Assembly: GCA_001899175.1 (NCBI GenBank)
Contig: MKVH01000013.1
Span: 124,001-188,000 of the forward strand
Length of the DNA stretch: 64,000 bases
Direction: 5' to 3'
From: Candidatus Kapaibacterium thiocyanatum
GTDB lineage: Bacteria; Bacteroidota; Ignavibacteria; Kapaibacteriales; Kapaibacteriaceae
The notes below the pieces were generated by a model. That model saw only the letters and a list, made by a program, of their open reading frames with translations. It had not been told where the DNA came from and made no database searches. The position numbers were made by a program, and so were the translations under genes. Positions 20,564-29,720 of the stretch are shown here, piece by piece (position 1 is the stretch's first letter; each line of letters begins with the position of its first letter).

Positions 20564-21454
20564 ATGACGATGCTACGCTTTTCGATGATGATGATCTGTA
20601 CGATCTGTATCGGTTGTGCCGGAACGGGCATGAAGAAGGCGGCCACACCTCCGAGTCTTCTCTGGCGTGTACAGGTTCCGGACGGAACGCAGTCCTACGT
20701 CTTCGGTACGATTCACGTCCGCGACTCGTCGATCTTCATGCAGCGCGACTCCATCCTGATCCTGATGCAACGTTGCAAGGATCTCTATGCGGAGCTGAAT
20801 CTCGATTCGGCCGCCTCGTCCCTCGATCCCTCCGCGATGATGATTCCGGGCGGGAAGACGCTGAAGGACCTGTACTCGCCCGCGGACTATGACCTGATCA
20901 TGAAGGCGCTGAAGGAGAAGCTGGGACCGATGGCCGTCATGGCCGATATGCTGAAGCCCGCCGCCATCGTGGCCCTGCTCAGCCTGGATGGAATGGAGAC
21001 GACTGCCGATCAGGGAATGGACGAATTCCTGTGGTCGGAAGCGCGTCGACGGGGTCTTGATGGACGGAGCCTTGAAACGGTGGACGAACAGCTTTCCGCG
21101 CTGGACGCGATGCCGAACGAGATGCTGACGGAGTTCGTCAAATCCATGGGTGAACAGGATTCATCGTCGAAGGCGCTGCTGAAGGCCTATATCGGTGAAG
21201 ATCTTTCGTCCATCGACGATCAGATGAAGGAACTCGACGCATACGGTCAGTTCTCCGCGGCCATCAACACGCGCCGCAATGCGCGTATGGCCGACCGGCT
21301 GCAGGCAGTCATGAGATCGAAGCCGGTCTTCGTCGCCGTGGGCGCTGCACATCTGCCGGGTAGCAAGGGGCTGCTCGCCGAGCTACGTGAACGGGGCTTC
21401 CTCGTCTCCCCCGTTCTCGGTGGACGTCGCCTCGATATCAGAACGATGAAATGA
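20564..21454 (+). CDS. TraB/GumN family lipoprotein
   Basis: A 296-residue protein with a lipobox (CIGC, Cys18) and the TraB/GumN domain: the N-terminal YVFGTIHV motif (46-52), a middle helical region with AELNLDS, and the C-terminal VAVGAAHLPGSKGLLAEL motif. Two conserved GTIH / GAAHL sequences are hallmarks of this family (PF01963), thought to be metal-dependent proteases related to Tiki; activity in this copy is not known. It probably faces the periplasm from a membrane anchor. Start may be at 20564 or the ATG at 20570. Confidence 0.8.
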   Translation: MTMLRFSMMMICTICIGCAGTGMKKAATPPSLLWRVQVPDGTQSYVFGTIHVRDSSIFMQRDSILILMQRCKDLYAELNLDSAASSLDPSAMMIPGGKTLKDLYSPADYDLIMKALKEKLGPMAVMADMLKPAAIVALLSLDGMETTADQGMDEFLWSEARRRGLDGRSLETVDEQLSALDAMPNEMLTEFVKSMGEQDSSSKALLKAYIGEDLSSIDDQMKELDAYGQFSAAINTRRNARMADRLQAVMRSKPVFVAVGAAHLPGSKGLLAELRERGFLVSPVLGGRRLDIRTMK

Positions 21455-21486
21455 TCGTGTGAGATGCTGGCCACACCGACTGGACG

Positions 21487-22283
21487 TCAGGGTACGCCAA
21501 GGACGATCTTCCGTATGACGGATGCGCGGCGCTGCAACGTCGCCACGTACCCGCCGGGTTGCAGGGAAGGCCCCGCGAACGGTGTATCGAAGGTGTGGGT
21601 AGCCGTCGGCTGCAGGATGCCTGCCGCATCGTGAATCGATACCCTCCAGCGATCATCCCTGTCGTCGTCGATGCCGATACGCCATGCACCACGGATAGGC
21701 TTGGGGGCTACGCCCATACCGGAAATAGTTACGGACGATATATTCTCATCGCTTATGGAGACGATGGACGACAGGACCGTGCGTGCCGCTTCGGCCAATG
21801 CGATGGCGCGTGTCACTGCTGCTTCTTCGAATACCTTCGCCGGAAGGTAGAGAGAGGCCGTCGTATTGGTAATGGAGGTGCGGACGAGGATGACGTTCGT
21901 CAATGGTCCTTGCGACCACGAGTACAACGACTGTCTGAACTGCAGTCCGGGAGGAAATCCCGTTTCTGCGGCAATGTCCTCGCCTTCCCCGTAGTACGCC
22001 AGGTCTCCGTCGTGGAAGCTGGCGGTCAGATCTTCATCGCCGAAGCCGCGACCGATGGTGACCTTGTACCGATCGGCGAGGTGTGAACACGTCCTGATTC
22101 TGCGAGTTGCGGAGCCAGATGTTGCCCGACATTCCCCGTGCGATGCCGAAGCCACCGATCCCGATGCTGGAACGCGTGAATTCGCAAGGACTCGTTGTCG
22201 TGGACAAGGTATGTTCCCTGCCCCCGGAGCGATGCCGACGAACGGAGAAGAGCCAGTATCGTCGCTCCACGAACGAGGTTCAC
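21487..22283 (-). pseudogene. Frameshifted remnant of a T9SS-cargo secreted protein
   Basis: Translation gives one protein in three successive frames. A GTG start at 22283 begins a signal-peptide-like stretch (NLVRGATILALL) and QGTYLVHDNESLR. The next frame carries GIGGFGIARGMSGNIWL and NSQNQDVF. From about 22090 the third frame runs to the stop at 21487 with DRYKVTIGRGFGDEDL and a C-terminal T9SS-like sorting domain (WRVSIHDAAGILQ then LQPGGYVATLQRRASVIRKI). Two +1 shifts near 22175 and 22090, and a probable internal deletion after SITNTTAS, suggest decay, although sequencing error is possible. It lies 16 bp after oppF. Confidence 0.6.
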
Positions 22284-22299
22284 GGGCAGGATCACGGGA

Positions 22300-23310
22300 T
22301 CACTCCACGTATGGACAGGCGACGATCGCTCCGCTCTTCTTGGACTGCATTGGAGGCACCGCATTCGCGCAGTCCGGTCTTGCGATCGGACAACGCGTCC
22401 GGAAGCTGCAACCGCTCGGTTTGTTGAGCGGTGTCGGAATGTCCCCTTCGAGCATGATGCGTTGCTTGTCCTTGCGATGCGGATCGGGCTCCGGTACTGC
22501 GGAGATGAGTGCTCGTGTATACGGATGCGTCGGGTCGAAATAGACGTCGTCAGCCGAACCGATCTCCACCATGCTACCGAGGTACATCACGGCGATACGC
22601 TGGGAGATGTGGTAGACGACGGAGAGGTCGTGAGCGATGAAGAGATAGGACAGGCCGAATTCCTTCTGCAGGTCGTCCATGAGATTGACGACCTGGGCCT
22701 GCACCGACACGTCGAGAGCTGATACCGGTTCGTCACAGACGATCAGGTCGGGATTGGTGGCCAGGGCACGTGCGATGCCGATACGCTGGCGTTGTCCGCC
22801 GGAGAATTCATGCGGGAAGCGTGCTGCGTATTCGGGTTGGAGTCCTACCTTCTCGAGTAGCCATGCGACCTTGTCGTCGATCTGCTTCGACGACATCGAC
22901 GAAGCCTTGTGCAGTTCGAGGGGCTCACCCACGATCTGGCGCACGGACAGACGCGAGTTGAGCGACGAGTACGGATCCTGGAATATCATCTGGATCTTCT
23001 GCCTGAAGGACTTCAGATCCTTCTCGCGCAGCTCCAGGAGGTTCGTCTTCGTGCCGTCTTCCGCGAAGTAGTTGATCTCGCCGCCGAGCGTGACGTCCGG
23101 CGACACATGACGAAGGACATTGACGATGGCGCGGCCGACGGTCGTCTTGCCGCAACCGGATTCCCCTACCAGACCGAGCGTCTCACCACGATTGATCGTG
23201 AAGCTGATGCCGTCGACCGCCTTGACGTCCGCCACGCGGCGCTGGAACACACCGCCGAATACCGGGAAGTAGACTTTCAGGTCCTTGATTTCAAGCAACG
23301 GCTTGCTCAT
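22300..23310 (-). CDS. oppF: Peptide ABC transporter ATP-binding protein (OppF-type)
   Basis: A 336-residue ATPase with Walker [10 protein letters not shown], signature [14 protein letters not shown], Walker [13 protein letters not shown] and the C-terminal oligopeptide domain ([16 protein letters not shown]) with a Cys-containing C-terminus ([14 protein letters not shown]) typical of OppF/DppF. The start at 23310 overlaps the oppD stop (ATGA). It forms the heterodimeric ATPase with OppD that powers the Yej-type permease upstream. A longer start at 23343 is possible but lacks support. Confidence 0.9.
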   Translation of the reverse strand: MSKPLLEIKDLKVYFPVFGGVFQRRVADVKAVDGISFTINRGETLGLVGESGCGKTTVGRAIVNVLRHVSPDVTLGGEINYFAEDGTKTNLLELREKDLKSFRQKIQMIFQDPYSSLNSRLSVRQIVGEPLELHKASSMSSKQIDDKVAWLLEKVGLQPEYAARFPHEFSGGQRQRIGIARALATNPDLIVCDEPVSALDVSVQAQVVNLMDDLQKEFGLSYLFIAHDLSVVYHISQRIAVMYLGSMVEIGSADDVYFDPTHPYTRALISAVPEPDPHRKDKQRIMLEGDIPTPLNKPSGCSFRTRCPIARPDCANAVPPMQSKKSGAIVACPYVE

Positions 23311-24308
23311 GCTGATACTCCGGCAGGCTCTACGAGATGGCAACGGACGGAATGGCCGGGGACGATTTCACGCAACGGCGGTTCTTCCGTATCGCACTTG
23401 GCGATCTTCACTTCGCATCGCGTGCAGAATTTGCAGCCGACAGGAAGGTTCTGGATACTCGGGACGTTGCCTGGAATGGCCTGCAGACGCTGGTGCTTGG
23501 AACGTTCCTTCTCGGGACGCGGAATGGAGTTCAGCAGCCCCTTCGTATATGGATGGAGCGGCGAGTCGAAGAGGTCCTGGACCGTCGCCACTTCCTGGAT
23601 CTTGCCGCCGTACATGACGATGACGCGATGGCACAGTTCGGCGACCACGGCAAGATCATGCGTGATCAGCACGATGGCCGCTTCCTTGCGGCGGGTCTTG
23701 AGTTCGAGCATCAGCTCCAGGATCTGTGCCTGGATGGTCACGTCGAGTGCGGTCGTCGGCTCGTCGGCGATCAGCACGGCCGGATTGCATGCGAGGGCGA
23801 TGGCGATCATCACGCGCTGGCGCATACCGCCGGAGAACTGGTGCGGATAGTCGTTGATACGCTTCTCGGGATCGGGGATGCCCACTGCACGCAGCATCTC
23901 GATGGCGCGCAGGCGCGCTTCCTTCGCCGACAGCTTCTCGTGAGCCTGCAATACTTCGGCGATCTGCATACCGACACGGAAGACGGGATTCAGCGACGTC
24001 ATCGGCTCCTGGAAGATCATGGCGATCTCCTTGCCGCGGATCTTGTACATGTCCTGATAGGACAGCTTGACGATGTCCATGCCCTTGTACTTGATCTCAC
24101 CGCCCATGATGCGTCCCGGAGGATCCGGAATCAGCTTCATGAGCGACAGGGCCGTAACGGACTTGCCGGAGCCCGATTCGCCCACGATGCCGAGCACTTC
24201 ACCCTTGAAGACATCGAACGAAACGCCGTCGACGGCCTTCGCCCAGTTGCCTTCGATATTGAAGTAGGTCTTGAGGTCGCGGACCTCGACGAGTGGTTCC
24301 TGTGTCAT
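23307..24308 (-). CDS. oppD: Peptide ABC transporter ATP-binding protein (OppD-type)
   Basis: A 333-residue ATPase with Walker [11 protein letters not shown]-loop [14 protein letters not shown], signature [14 protein letters not shown] and Walker [13 protein letters not shown]. The C-terminus has [14 protein letters not shown] and the Cys motif [14 protein letters not shown] found in OppD/DppD. Its start codon shares one base with the yejE stop (TAATG), so translation is coupled. In E. coli the Yej system fuses the two ATPases into YejF; here they are separate proteins. Confidence 0.92.
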   Translation of the reverse strand: MTQEPLVEVRDLKTYFNIEGNWAKAVDGVSFDVFKGEVLGIVGESGSGKSVTALSLMKLIPDPPGRIMGGEIKYKGMDIVKLSYQDMYKIRGKEIAMIFQEPMTSLNPVFRVGMQIAEVLQAHEKLSAKEARLRAIEMLRAVGIPDPEKRINDYPHQFSGGMRQRVMIAIALACNPAVLIADEPTTALDVTIQAQILELMLELKTRRKEAAIVLITHDLAVVAELCHRVIVMYGGKIQEVATVQDLFDSPLHPYTKGLLNSIPRPEKERSKHQRLQAIPGNVPSIQNLPVGCKFCTRCEVKIAKCDTEEPPLREIVPGHSVRCHLVEPAGVSA

Positions 24309-25426
24309 TAGCGCAGACGCGAGAATACTTTCGGATCGAATGCCTCACGAACGCCTTCTCCGATGAAGACGACGAGCGTGAGGGTGAAGAACATGGCCGC
24401 CATGGGAACCATGACGAGCCAGTACTTGGTAAGGTACTGAAGGCCGACACCGATCATCTGTCCCCACGACGGCGTTGGCGGAGCGAGTCCGAAGCCGAGG
24501 AAGTCGAGGCTGACGAGCGCTGTGATGGCTGCCACGAGAGCGAACGGGAAGAACGTGATGACGGGTACCAGCGTATTCGGGAAGATGTGCTTGAGGAGGA
24601 TCTTGCGCGTCGGAACACCGATCGACACCGCTGCCGCCACGTAGTCCTTCGACTTCTCGCGGTAGAACTGTGCCCGCATCTGCGTACAGATGGCCATCCA
24701 CGCGAAGATGGTGAGGAAGACGGTGAGGAGCAGGAAGGTCGGCTCCACGAAGCTGACGGCGATGATGATCAGGAAGAGGAACGGCAACGAGCTCCATATT
24801 TCCAGGAAGCGCTGCATCAGCATGTCGAACCATCCTCCGATATAGCCCATGAGGGCGCCGATGGGAATGCCGATCAGGTATTCGAGGATGGCCACGAGCA
24901 GGGCGAAGGACAGTGATACGTTGAAACCGTAGGACATGCGCGACAGGACATCGCGGCCCCGGTCATCCGTACCGAGCCACCGCGAACGTCCGTTCGGGTC
25001 GGCCTGGAAGGGTTCGAGGAATTTCTCGTTTCCGGTCGTCGTGAAGTCTTCGTTGGGCCCGAACGGATAGAGGGGCATCAGCACCCAGTTGTCCCCGTTC
25101 TGCTTCTCGAAGCGTTCCTGGAGTGCACGGTAGTCGCACTCGCCATTCTCCCCCGTCATACCGAAGGTCGTGCCACTGAAGAAGCTCGATGGCTTCAACG
25201 ATTCGATGGGGATGATGCTGGCGATGAAGTCGCGGCCCGCCGGCGAATACCACTCCCCTTCGTAGCTGACGACGAGGGCCTTGTTGTTCACGGCCAACGG
25301 CAGAAGGAACGACAGGAGGTACGAGACCGCCAGGATGATGAGCGAGTAGTAGCCTCGGCGCAACGTCTTGAACTTGCGCCAGCGGCGTTGGTTGATGGTT
25401 TGAGGTTTGGATGGAGTCGCACTCAT
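24308..25426 (-). CDS. yejE: Peptide ABC transporter permease, YejE/OppC type
   Basis: A 372-residue inner-membrane permease. The N-terminus (RRWRKFKTLRRGYYSLIIL) and VSYEGEWYSP are like YejE of the microcin C/peptide transporter; LGTDDRGRDVLSRMSYG is the OppC/DppC signature; the EAA loop is AAAVSIGVPTRKILLKHIFPN. A periplasmic insert of about 110 residues between helix 1 and helix 2 is larger than in ordinary OppC (about 300 residues). It pairs with yejB. Family-level similarity is from memory, not a search. Confidence 0.85.
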   Translation of the reverse strand: MSATPSKPQTINQRRWRKFKTLRRGYYSLIILAVSYLLSFLLPLAVNNKALVVSYEGEWYSPAGRDFIASIIPIESLKPSSFFSGTTFGMTGENGECDYRALQERFEKQNGDNWVLMPLYPFGPNEDFTTTGNEKFLEPFQADPNGRSRWLGTDDRGRDVLSRMSYGFNVSLSFALLVAILEYLIGIPIGALMGYIGGWFDMLMQRFLEIWSSLPFLFLIIIAVSFVEPTFLLLTVFLTIFAWMAICTQMRAQFYREKSKDYVAAAVSIGVPTRKILLKHIFPNTLVPVITFFPFALVAAITALVSLDFLGFGLAPPTPSWGQMIGVGLQYLTKYWLVMVPMAAMFFTLTLVVFIGEGVREAFDPKVFSRLR

Positions 25427-25432
25427 GGCAGC

Positions 25433-26668
25433 TTACCGGAAGCGGATGCGCGGGTCGACCAGCGCAAGCATGAAGTCTGAGATGATCGAACCGACCAGCG
25501 TCAGGATGACGTTGATGACGGTGAAGGCGAAGAAGACGTTCGAATCGCGATAGACGATGGCCTCGAACGACAGCTTGCCGATTCCGTCGATGTTGAAGGC
25601 AACCTCGATGAGATAGTTGCTGGCGAGCAGCACGGAGATGACGCTACCGATCGTGGCCATCAGCGGAATGATGGAGTTGCGCATGCCGTGCATCCAGATC
25701 ACGCGCGATTCGCGCAGACCCTTGGCGTAGGCGGTACGGATGAAGTCCTGTCCGAGCGTGTCCAGCAGCGAATTCTTCATGAGCATGGTGAGCGTCGCGA
25801 AGCCGCTGATGGTATAGGCGATGGTCGGAAGGACGAAGTACCAGAGCCTGTCCCCTATCTTTTCGATCAACGACAGTTGATCATAGTCGTTGGACTGGAA
25901 GCCGCCCGTCGGGAATATCTGCAGGAAGGATCCGCCGCCAAGGAGGACGAGCAGCAATGCGCCCAGTGCCCAGCCCGGAATGGAATAACCCACGAAGACG
26001 GCACTCGACGAAATGACGTCGAACGTGCTCCCATGGCGCAGCGCCTTCTGCACACCGAGGTAGAAGCAGATGATGTAGCTGAGGATGAAGCCGATCAGCC
26101 CGAACTGCATCGATACGTGGATGCGGTCCATGATCAGTTCCGTCACGGGCTTGCGATACTGGAAGGACCGGCCGAAGTCGAACGTGAGAAGTCCACTGCG
26201 TTCGAGTCGATAGACCCACACGCTGTTGGCCGTCTTCGACGGATCGATATGCCATTCGTCGAGTCTGACGCTCTGGTTCTCGTATTCGAAGACGGCGAGC
26301 TGGCCTGTCGCGTCCTTCTTGACGATGACGCGATGCCCTTCGCCGACGTTACGCGGCTCGCCGATGGCGGCCTGGTAGTCGTCGACCGGGCGAGGCCACG
26401 TTCCGAGCCAGATGAGGTAACGCTTCCAGATCGGTTCGTTGACCTGATGATAGCGTTGCAATGCCTCGAGCTGACTCGGTGGAATCGCCATCCCCTCGGT
26501 ACCGAGGGCACTTCCCGCACCCTCGGCGCCGTTGCCCTTCTTCAGGGCATTCAGTTGCTGCTCGTACGCGCCACCGGGAGCGTACTGGACGATGAAGAAG
26601 ACAACGATCGTACAACCAAGGAACGTCGGAATCGCCAGAAGCAGACGCCGAATAAAGTACTGGAGCAT
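25433..26668 (-). CDS. yejB: Peptide ABC transporter permease, YejB/OppB type
   Basis: A 411-residue permease. Helix 1 and VVFFIVQYAPGG begin it; a periplasmic insert follows (about residues 35-180), then six-helix core with IPGWALGALLLVLLGGGS, FATLTMLMKNSLLD and EAA loop AYAKGLRESRVIWMHGMRNS. These stretches match YejB, which also carries an N-terminal insert, but the insert here is longer (YejB is about 364 residues). The N-terminal segment is DPP/Opp-B type. It is 6 bp from yejE and 3 bp from yejA, so one operon. Confidence 0.85.
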   Translation of the reverse strand: MLQYFIRRLLLAIPTFLGCTIVVFFIVQYAPGGAYEQQLNALKKGNGAEGAGSALGTEGMAIPPSQLEALQRYHQVNEPIWKRYLIWLGTWPRPVDDYQAAIGEPRNVGEGHRVIVKKDATGQLAVFEYENQSVRLDEWHIDPSKTANSVWVYRLERSGLLTFDFGRSFQYRKPVTELIMDRIHVSMQFGLIGFILSYIICFYLGVQKALRHGSTFDVISSSAVFVGYSIPGWALGALLLVLLGGGSFLQIFPTGGFQSNDYDQLSLIEKIGDRLWYFVLPTIAYTISGFATLTMLMKNSLLDTLGQDFIRTAYAKGLRESRVIWMHGMRNSIIPLMATIGSVISVLLASNYLIEVAFNIDGIGKLSFEAIVYRDSNVFFAFTVINVILTLVGSIISDFMLALVDPRIRFR

Positions 26669-26671
26669 GTG

Positions 26672-28633
26672 TTAGCGTTTGTACTGTTTCCAGAACTTCA
26701 TTTCGATGACCGACTTCGGATCGGCGAGAGCGCTCTTGTTCTTGCGCGCTTCGTCCAGGGCCTGCTGCTTGGCCGGATCGTGCCACCACGTCGTGGCGAT
26801 CGTGCGATAGGCATAGGCGAGCTGGGCATACCTGGGCAGACCGTACTCCGGCATGCCGAAGCGGTTCCAGTGCGCTACGCGGATCCCCTTGGGATTCCAC
26901 CAGAAGCTGGACATGTAGGTCTGATAGGCCAGACCGTCGATCTCGCGGATGATTTCGATCTGATGCTTGATGTCGAACGTCGAATCGTATTCGGCGCAGA
27001 GCTGATCCACGCGGGCGCTCTTGAAGCCCTGGATGTTGTTGTTGTCGTTCTGGTCGGCCAGCTTGCTGAGGAGCGACGTTTCGGGATTGGGGGTGACGAG
27101 GCCACCGTATCCGTAGGCGAAGATCGTGAAGTTACGTTCGTCGACGTTCTTGAGGATGGCGTTCCAGTCCATGAACTTCAGCTTGAGATCGATACCGGCC
27201 TTGCGGAGTTCCTGCTGATACGGCGTCAGGAAGCGCTCCAGCGGCTTCTGGATCGGCAGTTCGATCACGAACGGCTTGCCGTTCTTGGTAAGGAGACCAT
27301 CCGAGTTACGCGTTGCCCATCCTGCTTCGGCCAGCAGCTTCTGCGCCTGCTCCGGATCGTACTGCACGGGCGGGTTGGAAGGGTTGGCGTATACGGTGTT
27401 CGGTTGGAAGGTATTGTAGATTTCGTAGTCGTTGTACAGCAGCTTTTCGACGACGGCCGCACGATTGTACAGCATCTGGAAGGCCTTGCGGATGCGGATG
27501 TCGTCGAACGGCGGCTTGCGCATGTTGAAGGTGACGCCCTGCGTACCCATCGGACCGTCCGTATACATACGACGGCGCAGAACCCAGCCGTTCTTGAGGG
27601 CATCGTACGTGGTATCGTTGATCCACTTCTCCGTGGTCATCATGTTGAACCGATACATGTCGGATTCACCGGACTTGAACTTCTCGTATTCGAGAATTGG
27701 ATTGTCCTTGACCACGAGAACGTTGATGCGATCGAAGTTACCGGTACCCTTGTTCATGGGATAGTCCTTGGCCCAGTAGTCGTCACGGCGCGTCATTGCA
27801 TAGGACTGGCCGGCCTTGATGTCGGACTCGAGGGCGATGTATTCGCCCGAGCCGGACGGCATGTTCATGTTGTACTTCTCGAGGAATTCCTTGCCCGTGA
27901 GATTGCCGATCTCGTGCGACGGCAGGATGAACATCCCCGTACCGAAATACAGGAGGTCACGGAAGTTGACGGTCTTGGCCTTCACTTCGACGATGTACTT
28001 CGACTTCGCGACGGGCGTCTCGAACTTGCCGTAGACGAGGTTGAGCGCTGGTTCGAGGATGGACGGATCGACGAGCAGCTTCCACGTCGCCACCACGTCT
28101 TCTGCCGTCACCGGCTTGCCGTCGGCGAAACGTGCGTTCGGATCGATACGGAAGGTGAACGTCTTCTTGTCGGTGCCGATCTTCCAGTGCGTCGCGATGC
28201 CGGGAGCATAGTCCAGCGTGATAGGATGCTGCGAGATCAGTGTCTCATAACAAATGGCGGCAATATCCTGCGTGTTGACCGTCGTGGAACCCTGGCCATA
28301 CGGACGGAACGTGTTCGGGAACGAGCTTTCCGTATAGGATATCTGACCACCGGTCTTCGCATTCGGATCGGAGACGAGCTTGATGTCTTCGTCGGTCGGC
28401 ACATAGGTCACGAATCCCATACCTTCGGCGATCTTTTCGAATCCCGCGCCACCGAGGGAGTCCGGTACGCTCGGATCTGCTCCGGGCGGCGTATCGAACT
28501 TTTTCCACGTGTTCTTGACGTTGAGGGAATCTGAAGGGGTCGTTGTCTTCCGGCCGCAACCGGAAAGAGCGAGCGATACGACGGCGACAGCCAGTATCGT
28601 CAACGAGAAAAGACCAGGATGCCGACGGACCAT
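26672..28633 (-). CDS. Peptide-binding lipoprotein, SBP family 5 (YejA/OppA-like)
   Basis: A 653-residue substrate-binding protein of family 5. The lipobox LALSGC (Cys about 27) anchors it. RIDPNARFADGKPVTAEDVVATW is the family signature for peptide/nickel-binding proteins, and KAFQMLYNRAAVVEKLLYND and RTYQTYMSSFWWNPKG-type segments follow. It delivers peptides to the YejB-YejE permease. It opens the operon and has a strong Bacteroidota-type promoter upstream (28688-28719). Start at MVRRHPG was chosen because it begins a clean signal peptide. Confidence 0.88.
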   Translation of the reverse strand: MVRRHPGLFSLTILAVAVVSLALSGCGRKTTTPSDSLNVKNTWKKFDTPPGADPSVPDSLGGAGFEKIAEGMGFVTYVPTDEDIKLVSDPNAKTGGQISYTESSFPNTFRPYGQGSTTVNTQDIAAICYETLISQHPITLDYAPGIATHWKIGTDKKTFTFRIDPNARFADGKPVTAEDVVATWKLLVDPSILEPALNLVYGKFETPVAKSKYIVEVKAKTVNFRDLLYFGTGMFILPSHEIGNLTGKEFLEKYNMNMPSGSGEYIALESDIKAGQSYAMTRRDDYWAKDYPMNKGTGNFDRINVLVVKDNPILEYEKFKSGESDMYRFNMMTTEKWINDTTYDALKNGWVLRRRMYTDGPMGTQGVTFNMRKPPFDDIRIRKAFQMLYNRAAVVEKLLYNDYEIYNTFQPNTVYANPSNPPVQYDPEQAQKLLAEAGWATRNSDGLLTKNGKPFVIELPIQKPLERFLTPYQQELRKAGIDLKLKFMDWNAILKNVDERNFTIFAYGYGGLVTPNPETSLLSKLADQNDNNNIQGFKSARVDQLCAEYDSTFDIKHQIEIIREIDGLAYQTYMSSFWWNPKGIRVAHWNRFGMPEYGLPRYAQLAYAYRTIATTWWHDPAKQQALDEARKNKSALADPKSVIEMKFWKQYKR

Positions 28634-28687
28634 GATCGTGGTGCTCCAAATTGTGTAGGCATGCGTATGCGTCAACGGATCGAACAG

Positions 28688-28719
28688 CAAATATACGTGG
28701 CGCCGTTTCCACAGGCCAA
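28688..28719 (-). promoter_or_regulatory. Bacteroidota-type promoter of the yej-type operon
   Basis: On the minus strand, TTG (28717-28719), 21 bp spacer, TATATTTG (28688-28695), an exact TAnnTTTG match, 54 bp upstream of the binding-protein ATG. Seen directly; activity inferred. Confidence 0.6.
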
Positions 28720-28787
28720 GTTTTTGTTTTGCTCACGAAGAGCGCAATTTCGCATATCTCCATGCATCATCAACGTATACGCCCTTC

Positions 28788-29720
28788 ATGAAGACGATCC
28801 TCCCCGAAGACCTTCCCCATCGTGATCGCCACCAGTTGCTGCTCAGCGGCGTCGCCCCCCGTCCCATCGCCTTCGTCGCCAGTCAGGACCGTGAAGGACA
28901 CGTCAATCTGAGCCCGTTTTCCTTCTTCAACGCCTACTCGTCGAGGCCTCCGATCGTGGCCATCGGACCGGCCGTGAGCGCCCGTACGGGTGTGGCGAAG
29001 GACACGTGGCTGAACATTCTGGAAACGGGTGAATGTACCATCAGCGCCTGCACCTATTCGATGGTGGAAAGCGTGAACCTGGCCTCGTGCGAGTACCCGC
29101 GAGGCGTGGACGAATTCGTGAAGTCGGGCTTGACGAAGCGTCCTTCGTCGTATGTGACCCCGCCCGGTGTAGCCGAGTCCCCGTTCATCATGGAATGCCG
29201 GCTGATGGAAAGCATCGAGCTGCGGCGCGATATCGGCGGCAACGGTAATATCCTGTTGCTGGAAGCCATCTGCTTCCATGTATCGGACAGCGTCATGGTG
29301 GATGGACGCATCGATCCGCGGCGGATGGATCTGGTCGCCCGCATGGGCTACAATTACTACAGCCGGGTGTCGCCCGAGGCCGTCTTCGAAGTGCACAAGC
29401 CCACATGGAACGGTATCGGCGTGGATGCGCTGCCCGATCATATCCGCGAAAGCGACATCCTTACCGGAAACGATCTGGCGAAGCTCGCAGGCGTCCAGGT
29501 ATTACCCATGCTCGATGGATCCTTCCCGACCTTCACGTCGGAGTTCACGGCGGATTCCATCGATGTCGAACTGGCCGCCGGCAAGCCTGAAGCCGCACTC
29601 TATGTGTTCATGAATTCAGGACAACGCCACGACAGGAATGCCCGGCACCGTATCGCGCAGGAATTCCTCCGCAAGGCGATGGTGGACGAAGCCTGGCAGA
29701 CCCTGCTCCTAATGGAGTAA
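28788..29720 (+). CDS. Flavin reductase family (FMN-binding split barrel) protein
   Basis: A 310-residue protein. The N-terminal about 200 residues have the flavin reductase/DIM6 split-barrel pattern: SGVAPRPIAFVASQD, NLSPFSFFNAYSSRPPIVAIG, and CTISACTYSMVESVNLAS. The C-terminal about 100 residues, starting near ESDILTGNDLAKLAGVQ, form an extra helical part. Members bind FMN and reduce flavins or act as oxygenase partners; the role is unknown here. It is transcribed divergently from the yej operon and overlaps the convergent T9SS gene by 12 bp. Confidence 0.75.
   Translation: MKTILPEDLPHRDRHQLLLSGVAPRPIAFVASQDREGHVNLSPFSFFNAYSSRPPIVAIGPAVSARTGVAKDTWLNILETGECTISACTYSMVESVNLASCEYPRGVDEFVKSGLTKRPSSYVTPPGVAESPFIMECRLMESIELRRDIGGNGNILLLEAICFHVSDSVMVDGRIDPRRMDLVARMGYNYYSRVSPEAVFEVHKPTWNGIGVDALPDHIRESDILTGNDLAKLAGVQVLPMLDGSFPTFTSEFTADSIDVELAAGKPEAALYVFMNSGQRHDRNARHRIAQEFLRKAMVDEAWQTLLLME

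Noticed and set aside
25688-28534. Open frame of about 950 codons on the plus strand opposite the yej genes
   Set aside because: It lies antisense to two genes with clear family motifs and has the biased composition (many His, Arg, Asp, Gly, Val) of a shadow frame in GC-rich DNA.
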